Assembly: GCF_006864135.1 (NCBI RefSeq)
Contig: NZ_SADV01000010.1
Span: 62,001-126,000, forward strand
Reading direction: 5' to 3'
DNA length: 64,000 bases
Origin: Lysinibacillus sphaericus
Lineage (GTDB): Bacteria > Bacillota > Bacilli > Bacillales_A > Planococcaceae
Each line of letters starts with the position of its first letter. The stretch's first letter is position 1. Below, in pieces: positions 18,007 through 30,045 of the stretch. The position numbers were made by a program, and so were the translations under genes. The notes under the pieces were generated by a model that saw only the letters and a program-made list of their open reading frames with translations, was not told the DNA's origin and did no database searches.

Positions 18007-20283
18007 TTGAAAAAAAGGTTTTTATCAGCATCATTAGCGGTTATTTTAACATCATCTGCGGTTATTCCTGTATCTATGCAGGAAGTGCGCGCTGCCAATG
18101 AAACTAGCAGTCAAGTAGAAGTAAAAGAGGAACGTCTATCTGCTAAGGGATTTTTAGATTTAACTGTAACAGCTCTAACATTCCAACATGGATCAGAGAC
18201 AATGCGTCAGCAAATCATTGATACGTGGGTAAAAGGCGAGGAATTAAAAGATTTAAGTGTCCATATTAAACGTGATGAAGCTGCACGTATTTTAGTAAGA
18301 GCTTTAAATAAAGAGGAAAAAGAAGCAACACTTGCTGAGTATCAAGAAAAAGCAAATAAACTTGGCTTATTTAACGGTCTGTCAACTAGTGAAACAATTT
18401 CTAAACAAGATGCGGTCAAAATTTTAAACAATGCTAAAAATGTGAAAAATGGTGTCAGCAATAATGAAGGCGTGAAAGAAATTTCCATAGAAGATTTCAT
18501 GAAAAATCCAGGAAACGGCGGCTATCATCTTTCACCAGACGGAAATTACATTACTTATAAATCTGCATGGGAAAATCGTTCAAATGTGTTCGTAAAGAAA
18601 ATGAATGACGATAGTGAGCCAGTACGTGTATCTAGTTCAACGGATCGCGATATTGGTGGATCCTTCTGGAAAGATGATAATTTACTATATGTAAAGGATA
18701 AAGGTGGCGATGAAAACTTCCACATTTATTCCACAACATTTAACGGGAATGAGGAGAAGGATTTAACGCCATATCCGAATGTAACAGTTGCGTTATTAAG
18801 TGATTTACAGGGCGTTAAAGACGAAATCCTTATTACGATGAATAAAGAAGATGCAAAGGTCTTTGATGTGTACAAGCTTAATGTGAAGACTGGAGTAACT
18901 ACACATGTTGCGAAAAATCCAGGTAATATTGCAAGTTGGTTAGCAGATCATGATGGAAATGTACGTCTGGCAGTTACTTCAGATGGTGTAGAAGGAACTA
19001 TCCTTTACCGTGATTCAGAGAAAGATGAATTCAAACCGTTTATTGAAATGAAAGCAGGAGATGAAGTAATGCCACTTGCCTTCTCTAAAGACAATAAACA
19101 TATTTTCGCGACTTCTAATAAAGGAAGAGATAAAGTAGAAGTGGTGAAATATGATTTAGAAGGTAAAGAAGAAGTAATTATGTCCAACTCAGAAGTGGAT
19201 GTACTAGGTGTATTATACAGTCCTGAGAAAGATAAAATATTATATGGTGGCTATATAACAGATAAAGCACACTATCAATTCTTTGATGAAGACTTTGAAA
19301 AACTATTCCGTAAAATTCAAAACAAATTAGGTGTTCAAGAAAGTGAATTAAGCATTAATGATTACAACAAAGAAATGACAAAATTCATTGTTAACGTTTC
19401 TAGTGACACTGTTTACGGAAAATATTATTACTACGATTCAACAACTGATGAAATAAAAGAATTAGCAACGTTAGGCTCTTGGTTAAACCCAGAGGAGCTT
19501 GCAGAAATGCATCCAATTTCGTATAAGAGTCGTGATGGCTTAACGATTAACGGTTATTTAACTTTACCGAAAAACAAAGAGGCTAAAAATCTGCCACTTA
19601 TCGTCAATCCACACGGTGGACCATGGGCACGTGATATGTGGGGCTTTAATCCTGAGACGCAATTACTAGCAAACCGTGGTTATGCTGTACTACAAATGAA
19701 TTTCCGTTCCTCAGCTGGATACGGTAAAAAATTCCTTGAGGCTGGTAATAAGCAATGGGGTCTAAAAATTCAAGATGATATTACAGATGGCGTACAATGG
19801 GCAATCGACCAAGGCATTGCAGACCCTAAACGCATCGGAATTTATGGGGCATCCTTTGGAGGGTATGCAACATTAGCAGGTATCACTTATACACCAGATC
19901 TATATGCAGCCGCAGTTGATTACGTAGGTGTATCGAATATCTTTACGCTATTAAATACAATTCCTCCATATTGGGAAACAATGCGTGAAATGCTTTATGA
20001 GCGTGTAGGGCATCCAGAAAAAGATAAGGAGCTATTAACAGCCGCTTCACCTGTCTTCCATGTAGATAAAATTAAAACACCGCTATTTGTAGCTCAAGGT
20101 GCAAATGATCCACGTGTAAATAAGGCTGAGTCCGATCAAATCGTTGAAGCTTTACGTGCTAGAGGCGTTGAAGTGGAATACATGCTGAAAGATAATGAAG
20201 GCCATGGTTTCCATAATGAAGAAAACCGTATCGAGTTCTACACTGCCATGCTAAAATTCTTAGATAGCCATTTAAAAAAATAA
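18007..20283 (+). CDS. Secreted S9-family prolyl oligopeptidase-like peptidase, copy 2
   Basis: 758 aa, the same architecture as copy 1: signal peptide, helical N-terminal region, propeller, hydrolase domain with GASFGG, GANDPR and EGHGF in place. The first 160 or so residues are identical to copy 1, apart from synonymous or single changes; later parts alternate between near-identical and clearly diverged blocks (for example GYELSPDGNYITFNA versus GYHLSPDGNYITYKS). Start TTG at 18007 after AGGAGG. A tandem duplication with later divergence; both copies appear functional. Confidence 0.88.
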   Translation: MKKRFLSASLAVILTSSAVIPVSMQEVRAANETSSQVEVKEERLSAKGFLDLTVTALTFQHGSETMRQQIIDTWVKGEELKDLSVHIKRDEAARILVRALNKEEKEATLAEYQEKANKLGLFNGLSTSETISKQDAVKILNNAKNVKNGVSNNEGVKEISIEDFMKNPGNGGYHLSPDGNYITYKSAWENRSNVFVKKMNDDSEPVRVSSSTDRDIGGSFWKDDNLLYVKDKGGDENFHIYSTTFNGNEEKDLTPYPNVTVALLSDLQGVKDEILITMNKEDAKVFDVYKLNVKTGVTTHVAKNPGNIASWLADHDGNVRLAVTSDGVEGTILYRDSEKDEFKPFIEMKAGDEVMPLAFSKDNKHIFATSNKGRDKVEVVKYDLEGKEEVIMSNSEVDVLGVLYSPEKDKILYGGYITDKAHYQFFDEDFEKLFRKIQNKLGVQESELSINDYNKEMTKFIVNVSSDTVYGKYYYYDSTTDEIKELATLGSWLNPEELAEMHPISYKSRDGLTINGYLTLPKNKEAKNLPLIVNPHGGPWARDMWGFNPETQLLANRGYAVLQMNFRSSAGYGKKFLEAGNKQWGLKIQDDITDGVQWAIDQGIADPKRIGIYGASFGGYATLAGITYTPDLYAAAVDYVGVSNIFTLLNTIPPYWETMREMLYERVGHPEKDKELLTAASPVFHVDKIKTPLFVAQGANDPRVNKAESDQIVEALRARGVEVEYMLKDNEGHGFHNEENRIEFYTAMLKFLDSHLKK

Positions 20284-20291
20284 TATAAAAG

Positions 20292-20327
20292 TAAACTGTG
20301 CAGGGAGTACCTTGCACAGTTTTTTCT
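20292..20327 (+). terminator. Terminator after peptidase copy 2
   Basis: AAACTGTGCAGG pairs with CCTTGCACAGTTT, followed by a T-run. Confidence 0.8.
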
Positions 20328-20425
20328 AACTAGAACAGTGCTTAGGGATAGGAGCCAGTTTTGAAGGGAGCATTACACTCTCTTGTTTAATAGTTTTATA
20401 ATAGCTCTTAAGGGAGGTGCTGTAA

Positions 20426-20662
20426 TTGAACGTGAAATTTTTTAGTCGAGCTAATTGTGGACTATGTGTAGAAGGACTGCATACATTAAAGCTTGTACAG
20501 GAAGATATAGATTTCGATATAGAAATTATTAATATTGAAGAAGACGAGAGCATACATGAAAAGTATATGTTGATGATTCCGGTAGTAGAAAAAGATGGGC
20601 AAGTGATACAATACGGCAATTTGGATTACGCAACACTTATGGAGCATTTGTGTAGCGAATAA
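20426..20662 (+). CDS. Glutaredoxin-like thiol protein
   Basis: 78 aa with a thioredoxin fold pattern: [18 protein letters not shown] carries the redox pair C-GL-C near residues 11-14, and [10 protein letters not shown] has the cis-Pro loop. It resembles the DUF836/glutaredoxin-like family; the partner is unknown. Start TTG at 20426, 7 bases after GGGAGGTG; a GTG at 20432 is a weaker alternative. It is followed after 17 bases by the PaiB-like gene, so the two may be co-transcribed. Confidence 0.75.
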   Translation: MNVKFFSRANCGLCVEGLHTLKLVQEDIDFDIEIINIEEDESIHEKYMLMIPVVEKDGQVIQYGNLDYATLMEHLCSE

Positions 20663-20679
20663 CAAAGGGGGATTTGCTT

Positions 20680-21288
20680 ATGTACATACCAGCGGCTTTT
20701 AAAATGAAGGATGTTTCCGAGATGATAGAAGTGATTCAGGAAAACAGTTTTGCAACACTCTTTTCGACTCATAAAGGAATGTCCTTTGCTACACATCTTC
20801 CGTTATTGTTGAATGACACAAAAGATTATTTAATTGGGCATTTTGCAAAAGGGAATCCTCAATGGAAGGATATTGAGAACCAAAAGGTTTTAGCAATATT
20901 TCATGGGCCACATTGCTACATATCTCCCTCATGGTATGAAACAAATCAAGCTGTTCCAACATGGAATTATGTAGCAGTACATGTTTATGGGGAAATCGAG
21001 CTTATGGAACACGATGATGAATTAATGAACTCCTTTAACAACATGATTAAAAAATATGAACATCCTACCAGCACATATAGCCTAACTCAGGTAGATGAAC
21101 AGCTTGTAAGTAATCTAAATAAAGGGGTTCAGGGCTTTAAATTAAAAATCTTAAGTATGGAAGGGAAGAAGAAGTTAAGTCAGAATCATTCTAATGAAAG
21201 ACAGCATTTAGTGATTCAAAAATTAGAAGAAATCGAACATATAAATGAGCAGCAAATTGCTCGTTTAATGAAGCAAAACAATAAGTGA
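20680..21288 (+). CDS. PaiB-like FMN-binding protein
   Basis: 202 aa. The N-terminus [20 protein letters not shown] and the block [17 protein letters not shown]...[13 protein letters not shown] are characteristic of the PaiB family, named as a negative regulator of sporulation and degradative enzymes in Bacillus; the fold binds FMN. The ATG at 20680 is 8 bases after AAAGGGGG and matches the family N-terminus, so the in-frame TTG at 20674 was not used. Confidence 0.85.
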   Translation: MYIPAAFKMKDVSEMIEVIQENSFATLFSTHKGMSFATHLPLLLNDTKDYLIGHFAKGNPQWKDIENQKVLAIFHGPHCYISPSWYETNQAVPTWNYVAVHVYGEIELMEHDDELMNSFNNMIKKYEHPTSTYSLTQVDEQLVSNLNKGVQGFKLKILSMEGKKKLSQNHSNERQHLVIQKLEEIEHINEQQIARLMKQNNK

Positions 21289-21700
21289 ATCCTAGAAATT
21301 CCGCATTTTTTCTGCTATGTATGTGGCGGTGAAAGAGCGGAATATTTTTGCTTCTTTTAGCGTGCTTCCAAAGAGGAATGGCTAAGAACTCCACGTCTTA
21401 TGGCAATTTATCTGTGCGAAAGCGTAGCGGCAGCAAAACACAAAACTGAGGACCCACATCGAAATAATTGATAGTTACTTTACTCGAATTTTTAGCGGTA
21501 ATAACCACAATTCACAAATTGTTCAATGAAAGCGTTTAGAAATTGAACAGTTTGTGAAGACCTTCACATTAGACTTTATTTTTTAAAAAATAGGAGTAGA
21601 ATAAGAATCAGTAAGAGAATGTTATAAAACAGTTTATCAAAAATATCACATTTTTAGTGGTTGTTATATTACAAAAACATATAGTTGAAGGGAGATTTTA
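21289..21700. other. Intergenic region with a repeat scrap and a long hairpin
   Basis: Bases 21410-21440 (TGTGCGAAAGCGTAGCGGCA) belong to the dispersed repeat family. At 21513-21556 CACAAATTGTTCAAT pairs with ATTGAACAGTTTGTG; without a clear T-run this may be an operator or RNA hairpin. No gene is seen before 21703. Confidence 0.4.
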
Positions 21701-21702
21701 CA

Positions 21703-21825
21703 ATGTGGGTTATTACAGTATTTGAGAAAAAGGACGTTCGTATTTTTGAATACACAAATAAAAGTGAAGCAACAAAAGCTTTAGGCGGATTTAAGAAAAA
21801 CGCAATTTTATCTTTCACAAAATAA
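21703..21825 (+). CDS. 40-aa small protein
   Basis: A short frame of 40 codons with a good ribosome site (GAAGGGAG, 8 bases before ATG) and its own terminator right after the stop. The peptide starts MWVITVFEKKDVRIFEY and ends GGFKKNAILSFTK; it is mixed beta/alpha in pattern, with no membrane helix or signal. I do not know its function. The codon pattern, ribosome site and terminator argue for a real gene. Confidence 0.6.
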   Translation: MWVITVFEKKDVRIFEYTNKSEATKALGGFKKNAILSFTK

Positions 21826-21832
21826 GCTAATA

Positions 21833-21872
21833 AAAAACTCGTAGCCATGACAATGTGGTTACGAGTTTTTTT
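21833..21872 (+). terminator. Terminator of the 40-aa gene
   Basis: AAACTCGTAGCC pairs with GGTTACGAGTTT, followed by TTTTTTG. Confidence 0.8.
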
Positions 21873-21900
21873 GTTAATAGAAACTAAACACTGATTAATC

Positions 21901-22110
21901 AGACTCACTACCATAACGTGGGGGTGATTTCCGTTCCTGCTGGGCGCTTTGTTGCTGCCGCTACGCTTTCGCACAGCTAAGATCATGTTGCTGCCGCTAC
22001 GCTTTCGCACAGAGCAAAGCTTCCGAAGGGGTCCGATGAGCGGCTTCGCTCGCTCTAGGGTCTCGGGCCAACACGATGGAAGCCGTTATCACATGACGTG
22101 ATGATTTTAG
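21901..22110. repeat. Dispersed repeat, modular copy
   Basis: It begins with the family edge CACTACCATAACGTGGGGGT and TTCCGTTCCTGCTGGGCGCT, then the module TGTTGCTGCCGCTACGCTTT-CGCACAG in two copies about 40 bases apart (21950 and 21990), then AGGGTCTCGGGCCAACACGAT and GCCGTTATCACATGACGTGAT, which recur in other orders near 30825-30880 and 31860-31900. Confidence 0.65.
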
Positions 22111-22197
22111 CTGTAAAAAAACTTTTATAAGCCTTAGTCATCCACATTTAGGTCACTATGCTTAAATTACTTTTCAATGCCAAAACATAACATTTAC

Positions 22198-22226
22198 TTG
22201 CTCTTTATTTTAAAGCGTATTATAAT
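22198..22226 (+). promoter_or_regulatory. Promoter of cggR-gapA
   Basis: TTGCTC, 17 bases, TATAAT. The operator below begins 11 bases downstream of the -10, so it covers the start of the transcript. Confidence 0.65.
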
Positions 22227-22236
22227 GAAATTGTAA

Positions 22237-22273
22237 GTGGGACATAATTTTAAATAGTGGGACGAAAAATAAC
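22237..22273 (+). promoter_or_regulatory. CggR operator (autoregulation)
   Basis: GTGGGAC at 22237-22243 and again at 22257-22263 are direct repeats exactly 20 bases apart. The Bacillus subtilis CggR operator has the same 20-base period (CGGGACN6TGTCN4 twice). The second half-sites (TGTC) are poorly kept here. Position between promoter and cggR supports repression by a roadblock, relieved by fructose-1,6-bisphosphate in the known system. Confidence 0.65.
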
Positions 22274-22303
22274 CCACAACTATTATAAAGGGAGTAGATT
22301 AAT

Positions 22304-23335
22304 ATGTTATCTGTACCTGAGGCGCAGCAAAGGCTACTTCCAGAAATGTATCCGCTTCTGCAATCGAGATATCGTATTTTGCAAACAGTGCAGCTTATGC
22401 AGCCAATTGGGCGTCGTACACTTGCTGATTCACTTAAAATGACTGAACGAGAAATTCGTAAAGAAACGGATATTTTACGTGAGCAAGGGTTATTAGATTC
22501 TCAAAAGTCGGGTATGGTATGTACAGACGAAGGTAATGTAGTTATTGATAAGCTTCGAGCACTCGTCTATGAATGGTCTGGCATTACACAGCTAGCTAAA
22601 TTACTGAAAAACCATTTTGGCTTACAGCATGTAATTGTTGTTCCAGGTGATTACAATGAGGACAATACGATATTAACATTGCTTGGAAAAGAGGCAGCAC
22701 AACAATTTATATCAACAACCTTTGATGGTCAAATAGTAGCTGTTACTGGTGGCAAGTCGGTTGCATCACTCGCGCAATTTTTACATCCAGCTGATGTAAA
22801 CAACATTACATTTGTTGCTGCTCGTGGAGGTATTGGGCATGAAATGCAAATGCAAGCCAATACACTTGTCTCAACATTTGCCATGCAGATGGATGCACAG
22901 TATCGCACATTATTTTTACCAGAGCATTTAAGTGAGCAGGCCTATCAAGCAATGTTAACAGAGCCAATGGTAACTGAAATGATGAATTATTATGATCGTG
23001 CAGATTGTGTTATTCATGGTATTGGTTCGGCAGAAGAAATGGCAGTTCGTCGTAACTCATCGCCAGAGGATTTACAGATACTCGAAGAAAAGGGTGCAGT
23101 AAGTGAAGCATTTGGTTATTATTTCAATGCAGAAGGCGAAATTGTACATCGAATTCGAACAATCGGTATACAGTTTGAACAAGTGCAAAGAAGTAAGCAA
23201 GTCATTGCAGTTGCTGCTGGTAAACAAAAAGTGAAGGCAATGCTATCGTACTTTAAGGTAGCACCAAAGCAAACCATTTTTATAACGGATGAAGTAGCCG
23301 CAAAAGCTATCGCTGAAGGTTTACCTTCTTTATAA
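22304..23335 (+). CDS. cggR: Central glycolytic genes regulator CggR
   Basis: 343 aa of the SorC/DeoR family. The N-terminal helix-turn-helix lies at about 35-65 (PIGRRTLADSLKMTEREIRKE); the sugar-phosphate-binding domain follows (VAVTGGKSVASLAQFL, and TFVAARGGIGHEMQMQANTL). It represses the gapA-pgk-tpiA-gpmI-eno transcript until fructose-1,6-bisphosphate rises. The ATG follows AAAGGGAGTAG. Gene order cggR-gapA-pgk-tpiA-gpmI-eno is that of Bacillus subtilis. Confidence 0.95.
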   Translation: MLSVPEAQQRLLPEMYPLLQSRYRILQTVQLMQPIGRRTLADSLKMTEREIRKETDILREQGLLDSQKSGMVCTDEGNVVIDKLRALVYEWSGITQLAKLLKNHFGLQHVIVVPGDYNEDNTILTLLGKEAAQQFISTTFDGQIVAVTGGKSVASLAQFLHPADVNNITFVAARGGIGHEMQMQANTLVSTFAMQMDAQYRTLFLPEHLSEQAYQAMLTEPMVTEMMNYYDRADCVIHGIGSAEEMAVRRNSSPEDLQILEEKGAVSEAFGYYFNAEGEIVHRIRTIGIQFEQVQRSKQVIAVAAGKQKVKAMLSYFKVAPKQTIFITDEVAAKAIAEGLPSL

Positions 23336-23452
23336 ATTACTCAAATTTCGGCGGGTGCTACAACACTCTCTGAATGAGAATAGGGCCAATTGTGGATATT
23401 ATAAATGTCCGAGGCAAAATAAATTATTTAAACATTATTGGAGGAATTGACA

Positions 23453-24469
23453 ATGGCATTAAAATTAGCTATTAATGGATTTGGACGTATTGGACGATTA
23501 GTATTTCGTGAAGCAATGAAGCACGATGAATTTGAAGTGGTTGCAGTAAATGACCTAACAGATGCAGGCCAGCTTGCACACTTATTAACTTATGATTCAG
23601 TACACGGTATCTACGATGCTGATGTTTATGCAGACGGCGATTCTTTCGTAGTAAATGGAAAAAACATTAAAGTTTATGCTGAAAAAGATCCTGCAAATTT
23701 ACCTTGGGGCGAACTAGGTGTTGATGTAGTACTTGAATGTACAGGTAGATTCCGCTCAATGGAAGAAGTAGGTAAGCATATTCAAGCAGGTGCTAAAAAA
23801 GCTATTCTTTCAGCTCCAGCGAAGGGCGAAATGCCGACGTTTGTAATGGGGGTTAACCATGAGGATTATAACCCTGAAACAGATGATGTTATTTCAAACG
23901 CTTCTTGTACAACGAACTGTCTAGCGCCAGTTGCAAAAATACTTGATGAAAAATTTGGTATTGAGCGCGGTATGATGACGACAATTCACTCATATACAAA
24001 CGATCAACGTATCCTTGACTTCCCGCACTCTGACCCACGTCGCGCACGTGCTGGTGCAGTGTCAATGATTCCAACAACAACAGGTGCAGCAGTTGCAGTT
24101 TCAAAAGTATTACCTCACTTAAAAGGTAAACTAGATGGCTTCTCTATGCGTGTACCAACACCGAACGTTTCATGTGTTGACTTAGTAGTGGAGCTAAAAG
24201 CAGAAGTAACGAAAGAAGCCATTAATGCTGCATTAAAAGAAGCTTCAGAAAATGAGCTTAAAGGTATTTTAGGCTACAACGAACTACCATTAGTTTCAAT
24301 TGACTACAATGGTAACCATAACTCTTCAACTGTAGATGGTCTTTCTACAATGGTATTAGAAAATAGTATGGTAAAAGTTCTTGCATGGTATGATAACGAA
24401 ATTGGTTACTCTACTCGTTTAATGGACTTAGCTTTATTTATCGCAGAAAAAGGATTAAACACTAAATAA
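23453..24469 (+). CDS. gapA: Glyceraldehyde-3-phosphate dehydrogenase, glycolytic
   Basis: Oxidises and phosphorylates glyceraldehyde 3-phosphate with NAD. The N-terminal NAD-binding INGFGRIGR and catalytic C152 in SNASCTTNCLAP are present; the D35 region (VAVNDLTD) favours NAD. The ATG at 23453, 8 bases after GGAGG, is chosen over an upstream in-frame start at 23438, which would overlap the ribosome site. The 117-base cggR-gapA gap is the place where the mRNA is processed in Bacillus subtilis. Confidence 0.96.
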   Translation: MALKLAINGFGRIGRLVFREAMKHDEFEVVAVNDLTDAGQLAHLLTYDSVHGIYDADVYADGDSFVVNGKNIKVYAEKDPANLPWGELGVDVVLECTGRFRSMEEVGKHIQAGAKKAILSAPAKGEMPTFVMGVNHEDYNPETDDVISNASCTTNCLAPVAKILDEKFGIERGMMTTIHSYTNDQRILDFPHSDPRRARAGAVSMIPTTTGAAVAVSKVLPHLKGKLDGFSMRVPTPNVSCVDLVVELKAEVTKEAINAALKEASENELKGILGYNELPLVSIDYNGNHNSSTVDGLSTMVLENSMVKVLAWYDNEIGYSTRLMDLALFIAEKGLNTK

Positions 24470-24576
24470 GTGACATAATTCGATAACTAAAGTAAAAAGT
24501 GTGACACAATACCGCTTTTTGCGCACAAAAAGTATAGCCTTTATAATATCTTAAAGATATAATATACAAGGGTAAT

Positions 24577-24609
24577 GGGAGTGAGGGAATTTACCCTTAC
24601 TCCTTTTTT
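24577..24609 (+). terminator. Terminator between gapA and pgk
   Basis: GGAGTGAGGG pairs with CCCTTACTCC around AATTTA, followed by six T residues. It would separate cggR-gapA from pgk-eno, at least partly. Confidence 0.8.
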
Positions 24610-24699
24610 ATACGAAATATAAGGCAGATACGTGACTGGTTATGTAATTGCAAGACATAGAACGTGACTTTTGCTACTATAAAAGCAAGTAAAAGGGTA

Positions 24700-24740
24700 C
24701 TTCACCATAACGTGGGTTGATATCCGTTCCAAGCGCTTTG
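24700..24740. repeat. Dispersed repeat, short left-end fragment
   Basis: TTCACCATAACGTGGGTTGA and TATCCGTTCCAAGCGCTTTG match the left edge of the family, with the inner part missing. The rest of the 24610-24884 gap holds no gene that I can see. Confidence 0.55.
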
Positions 24741-24884
24741 TTGAAAAGGCTTATTAAACAAAATTAATCTTATATGATGATGGATCAACTATTTTTATCT
24801 AATACAGTTAAGTGAATCATGTGAGGAGCCAAGATGGGTGAATCCAGGTAATTCATGACTAAAAACTTTGAAGGGGGTTTCTTC

Positions 24885-26069
24885 ATGTTAAATAAGAAGA
24901 CGATGAAAGATATTGATGTAAAAGGTAAGCGCGTATTTGTACGTGTTGATTTTAATGTACCGATGGCAGAAGGTGCGATTACTGACGAAACACGTATTCG
25001 AGCAGCAATTCCTACAATTGAATATTTAGTGGAACAAGGTGCCAAAGTAATTTTAGCTTCTCACTTAGGACGTCCAAAGGGTGAAGTGAAAGAGGATATG
25101 CGCCTAACTGCAGTAGGTGTACGTTTAGCAGAATTAATGGGTAAACCTGTTACTAAATTAGATGAGTCAATTGGTCAAGAGGTTGAAGAAGCTGTTGCAA
25201 ATATGCAAAATGGTGACATTATTCTTCTTGAAAATGTTCGCTTCCACGCTGGCGAAGAGAAAAATGATCCAGCATTAGCAGAGCAATTTGCAAAATTAGC
25301 AGACGTTTATGTCAATGATGCATTCGGTGCAGCTCACCGTGCACACGCGTCAACTGAAGGAATTACTAAGTATGTACCAGCAGTATCTGGTTACCTTATG
25401 CAAAAGGAATTAGATGTGCTAGGTAAAGCATTATCTAAACCTGAGCGTCCATTTACAGCCATTATCGGTGGTGCCAAAGTTAAAGACAAAATTGGTGTGA
25501 TTGAAAGCTTATTAGAAAAAGTAGACCATCTAATTATTGGTGGTGGCTTATCATTCACATTCATTAAAGCGCAAGGTTATGATATCGGTAAATCTTTATT
25601 AGAAGAAGATAAAATCGATTTAGCAAAATCCTTTATTGAAAAAGCAAAGGCAAAAGGCGTGCAATTACATATGCCAATCGATGCCGTAGTCGCAAGCGAA
25701 TTTTCAAAAGATGCTGAAACACAAATTGTAGATGTAAACGCTATTCCAGCGGACTGGATGGGCTTAGATATTGGTCCGAAAACAGCTGCTAAATATGCAG
25801 AAGTTATTAAAAATTCTAAATTAATCATTTGGAATGGACCAATGGGTGTTTTTGAAATGGATAAATTCGCGAATGGTACAAAAACTGTAGCTGACGCTAT
25901 GGCGACAACAACTGGTTATACTGTGATCGGTGGCGGGGATTCTGCAGCGGCAGTAGAAAAGTTTGAAGTTGCCGATAAAATGGACCATATTTCTACAGGT
26001 GGTGGTGCATCACTGGAATTAATGGAAGGGAAAGAGCTTCCTGGAATTGTGGCATTAAACGATAAATAA
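24885..26069 (+). CDS. pgk: Phosphoglycerate kinase
   Basis: 394 aa. Signature [12 protein letters not shown] at the N-terminus, the helix [10 protein letters not shown], the nucleotide-binding [12 protein letters not shown] and the C-terminal [12 protein letters not shown] and STGGGASLE. Makes ATP from 1,3-bisphosphoglycerate. ATG 24885 follows GAAGGGGGT; the upstream in-frame ATG at 24855 has no ribosome site. Confidence 0.96.
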   Translation: MLNKKTMKDIDVKGKRVFVRVDFNVPMAEGAITDETRIRAAIPTIEYLVEQGAKVILASHLGRPKGEVKEDMRLTAVGVRLAELMGKPVTKLDESIGQEVEEAVANMQNGDIILLENVRFHAGEEKNDPALAEQFAKLADVYVNDAFGAAHRAHASTEGITKYVPAVSGYLMQKELDVLGKALSKPERPFTAIIGGAKVKDKIGVIESLLEKVDHLIIGGGLSFTFIKAQGYDIGKSLLEEDKIDLAKSFIEKAKAKGVQLHMPIDAVVASEFSKDAETQIVDVNAIPADWMGLDIGPKTAAKYAEVIKNSKLIIWNGPMGVFEMDKFANGTKTVADAMATTTGYTVIGGGDSAAAVEKFEVADKMDHISTGGGASLELMEGKELPGIVALNDK

Positions 26070-26107
26070 ATCATTAACGTGGAATAAAAACATAGGAGGC
26101 AAGAATG

Positions 26108-26861
26108 ATGCGTAAACCAATTATTGCAGGTAACTGGAAAATGTATAAAACATTTGAAGAGGCTATTCAGTTTGTTGATGCGGTACAGGACAAACTTCCT
26201 TCAAATGATAAAGTAGACGCTGTTGTTTGTGCACCAGCACTTTACCTACCTACGCTTGTGCAAGTTGCTAGTGAATCTGAGCTAGCAATTGGTGCACAAA
26301 CGATGCATTATGAAAACGAAGGTGCATTCACTGGAGAAATTAGTCCAGCTCAGCTAGCAAGTGTGGAAGTAGACTATGTTATTTTAGGACACTCTGAACG
26401 ACGTGAATATTATAACGAAACAGATGAAGCCATCAATAAAAAGGTTGCTGCAGCACTAGCACATAATATCGTACCAATTATTTGCTGTGGAGAAACGCTT
26501 GAGGAACGTGAAGCGGGGACTACTGAGCAAAAGGTTGCTCATCAAATTACAGCAGCACTTGCTGGATTTGGCGCACAAGAAGTGGAGCATATGGTGATCG
26601 CCTATGAACCTATTTGGGCAATTGGTACAGGTAAAACAGCTACAGCAGATGATGCTAACCAAGTATGTGGAGCAATTCGTGCGGTAGTGAAGGAATTATA
26701 TAATGCTGAAACGGCCAATGCTGTACGAATTCAATACGGTGGTAGCGTAAAACCTGAGAACATTCAGGAATTATTATTAAAAGAGCATATCGATGGCGCT
26801 TTAGTTGGTGGAGCAAGTTTACAACCAGAATCATATTTGAAATTATTGGAGGCGGCAGCAA

Positions 26862-26869
<8 letters not shown>
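26108..26869 (+). CDS. tpiA: Triosephosphate isomerase
   Basis: Interconverts DHAP and glyceraldehyde 3-phosphate. [12 protein letters not shown] with catalytic Lys, GHSERR with catalytic His, [12 protein letters not shown] with catalytic Glu, and [12 protein letters not shown] for phosphate binding. Two consecutive ATG codons (26105 and 26108) follow AGGAGGC; the second has the better spacing and the usual N-terminus. The 3' end overlaps gpmI by 8 bases. Confidence 0.96.
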
Positions 26870-29698
<2,829 letters not shown>

Positions 29699-29721
29699 GC
29701 TATTACTAAGTAGCTTTACTG

Positions 29722-29767
29722 GTATCGCCTCGAAGGTATTTACATACTTTTGAGGCGATTTTTTTGG
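29722..29767 (+). terminator. Terminator of the glycolytic operon
   Basis: ATCGCCTCGAAGGTAT pairs with ATACTTTTGAGGCGAT, followed by TTTTTTT. Confidence 0.9.
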
Positions 29768-29802
29768 TGGTTGGATGATTGAGGGGCAGTTTTTGGCAAA
29801 GA

Positions 29803-29988
29803 GATCGGGTAACGTGGGAACTACTCAGGTAGGGAGAAAAAGTGCTGGGGTACCCATAAGAACTGCCCAGGTAGGAGAAGTGCTCGGGTAACCCGGAAAA
29901 CTGCTCAGGTAGGACGAAAAAGTGCTCGTATACTCCAGAGAACTGCTCGGGTAGGAGCTGGGTTTCCGGGCTGCTCAGGTAAGATGAA
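29803..29988. repeat. 21-bp-period minisatellite between eno and the lipoprotein gene
   Basis: Pairs of 21-base half units such as GTGCTCGGGTAACCCGGAAA-A and CTGCTCAGGTAGGACGAAAA-A, giving a 42-base period from about 29840. The last units are degenerate. The unit sequence is unlike the arrays at 10335 and 41311 but the period is the same, and again the site is between convergent genes. Confidence 0.7.
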
Positions 29989-30045
29989 ATCCCCTAGGTT
30001 GCCTTTGAAGTCTAAAGAGAACCATTCAAATTAACAAAGATCCAG

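Noticed and set aside
15585-20283. S-layer anchoring by full SLH domains in the S9 peptidases
   Set aside because: The helical N-terminal region only loosely resembles SLH repeats; I could not assign the defining motif, so it is mentioned only as similar.
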